From NCBI RefSeq assembly GCF_900302485.1, contig NZ_OMOI01000001.1:1922001-1986000 (forward strand): DNA of 64,000 nucleotides. Direction: 5' to 3'. Positions 63,724-64,000 of the stretch are shown here, in pieces (position 1 is the first letter of the stretch; the number at the start of each line of letters is the position of its first letter). Source of the stretch: Aliiroseovarius pelagivivens (GTDB lineage Bacteria > Pseudomonadota > Alphaproteobacteria > Rhodobacterales > Rhodobacteraceae). The notes beneath the pieces were generated by a model, which searched no databases, had not been told where the DNA came from, and saw nothing but the letters and a program-made list of their open reading frames with translations. A program made the position numbers and the translations under genes.

Positions 63724-64000
63724 ATGTCTGAGGCAACCGCAGAAGCCCTTTCCGCCATCCACGTTGCAGCGTTCATGGCGTCGCGTGGTTGGAGCGTAGA
63801 AGAGATCGCACAGCTACAGGCGTCCCCGCATATCTTCACTGTCACCTGCCCAGATGGCTTTGCCTTGGGGCGCGTCGTGGTCGACGAAGCCGAGCTTCTG
63901 ACCGTTGCCGTTGCCCCGGCAGCGCAAGGTCGCGGAATCGGAGCAAAGCTTTTGCTGGATTTCGAACAAACCGCAGCCCAACGGGGCGCCACCCGCGCTT
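63724..64000 (+). CDS. rimI: RimI-like GNAT acetyltransferase, 3' end cut by window edge
   Basis: 92 codons are visible. The GNAT acetyl-CoA loop is AVAPAAQGRGIGAKLLLDF, within the expected distance of the N-terminus. By synteny after tsaB it is probably the ribosomal protein S18 alanine N-acetyltransferase. The start ATG at 63724 is six bases after the tsaB stop. The C-terminus lies beyond the window. Confidence 0.85.
   Translation, partial: MSEATAEALSAIHVAAFMASRGWSVEEIAQLQASPHIFTVTCPDGFALGRVVVDEAELLTVAVAPAAQGRGIGAKLLLDFEQTAAQRGATRA

Overview
The window reads as an alphaproteobacterial chromosome segment, most likely from the Roseobacter group of Rhodobacteraceae. This rests on protein families and not on a marker RNA: an NDUFA12-type complex I subunit, DUF2155 and DUF1489 proteins, an ScfR-type XRE regulator, an adenosylcobalamin-dependent ribonucleotide reductase, creatinase beside a polyamine-type ABC transporter, and sulfotransferases inside a polysaccharide locus. 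No rRNA, tRNA, CRISPR array or intact insertion sequence was seen.

Layout. (1) 1-24 kb is mostly core and metabolic: a truncated FadJ-like beta-oxidation gene; a leftward cluster with a response regulator, a small membrane protein, a symporter-like histidine kinase (CrbS/CbrA type), an orphan SpoA-domain protein and a DksA-like protein; an ScfR-like regulator; an acyl-CoA ligase divergent from a PAS-LuxR regulator; accBC and aat; NDUFA12-mlaD-DUF2155; clpP-clpX; and a PotABCD-type transporter downstream of creatinase. (2) 23.6-57.1 kb is a large surface-polysaccharide island. Its left arm runs leftward: PglC-like sugar transferase, formyltransferase, PIG-L deacetylase, PLP aminotransferase and a PPP-type phosphatase. 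Its right arm runs rightward: glycosyltransferase, Wzz/BY-kinase, secreted PL1-like lyase, Wzx, Wzy, Wza-like export protein, glycosyltransferase and sulfotransferase. After a 600-bp AT-rich gap come a WbpM-like dehydratase, more glycosyltransferases, a CDP-sugar module (RfbF, RfbG, a His-type dehydrase, C-methyltransferase, SDR), an acyltransferase and a tandem pair of related GT4 enzymes. Leftward HAD, ATP-grasp and second sulfotransferase genes close the island. (3) 57.6-64 kb returns to housekeeping: nrdJ, DUF1489, a branched-chain aminotransferase, a universal stress protein, an Nfu-type Fe-S protein, tsaB and rimI (cut by the right edge).

How the parts work together. The island holds most parts of a Wzx/Wzy-dependent pathway: initiation (PglC-like), precursor synthesis (WbpM-like and CDP-sugar modules), assembly (at least seven glycosyltransferases), flipping, polymerisation, length control and export. 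Decoration genes would add formyl, acyl and sulfate groups. The least expected parts are a His-type RfbH-like enzyme that has lost the Fe-S ligands of its family, a secreted lyase embedded among the export genes, and an ATP-grasp/HAD pair at the end. Outside the island, a regulator joining an XRE domain to a segment resembling a histidine-kinase dimerisation domain, and creatinase beside its likely importer, deserve attention.
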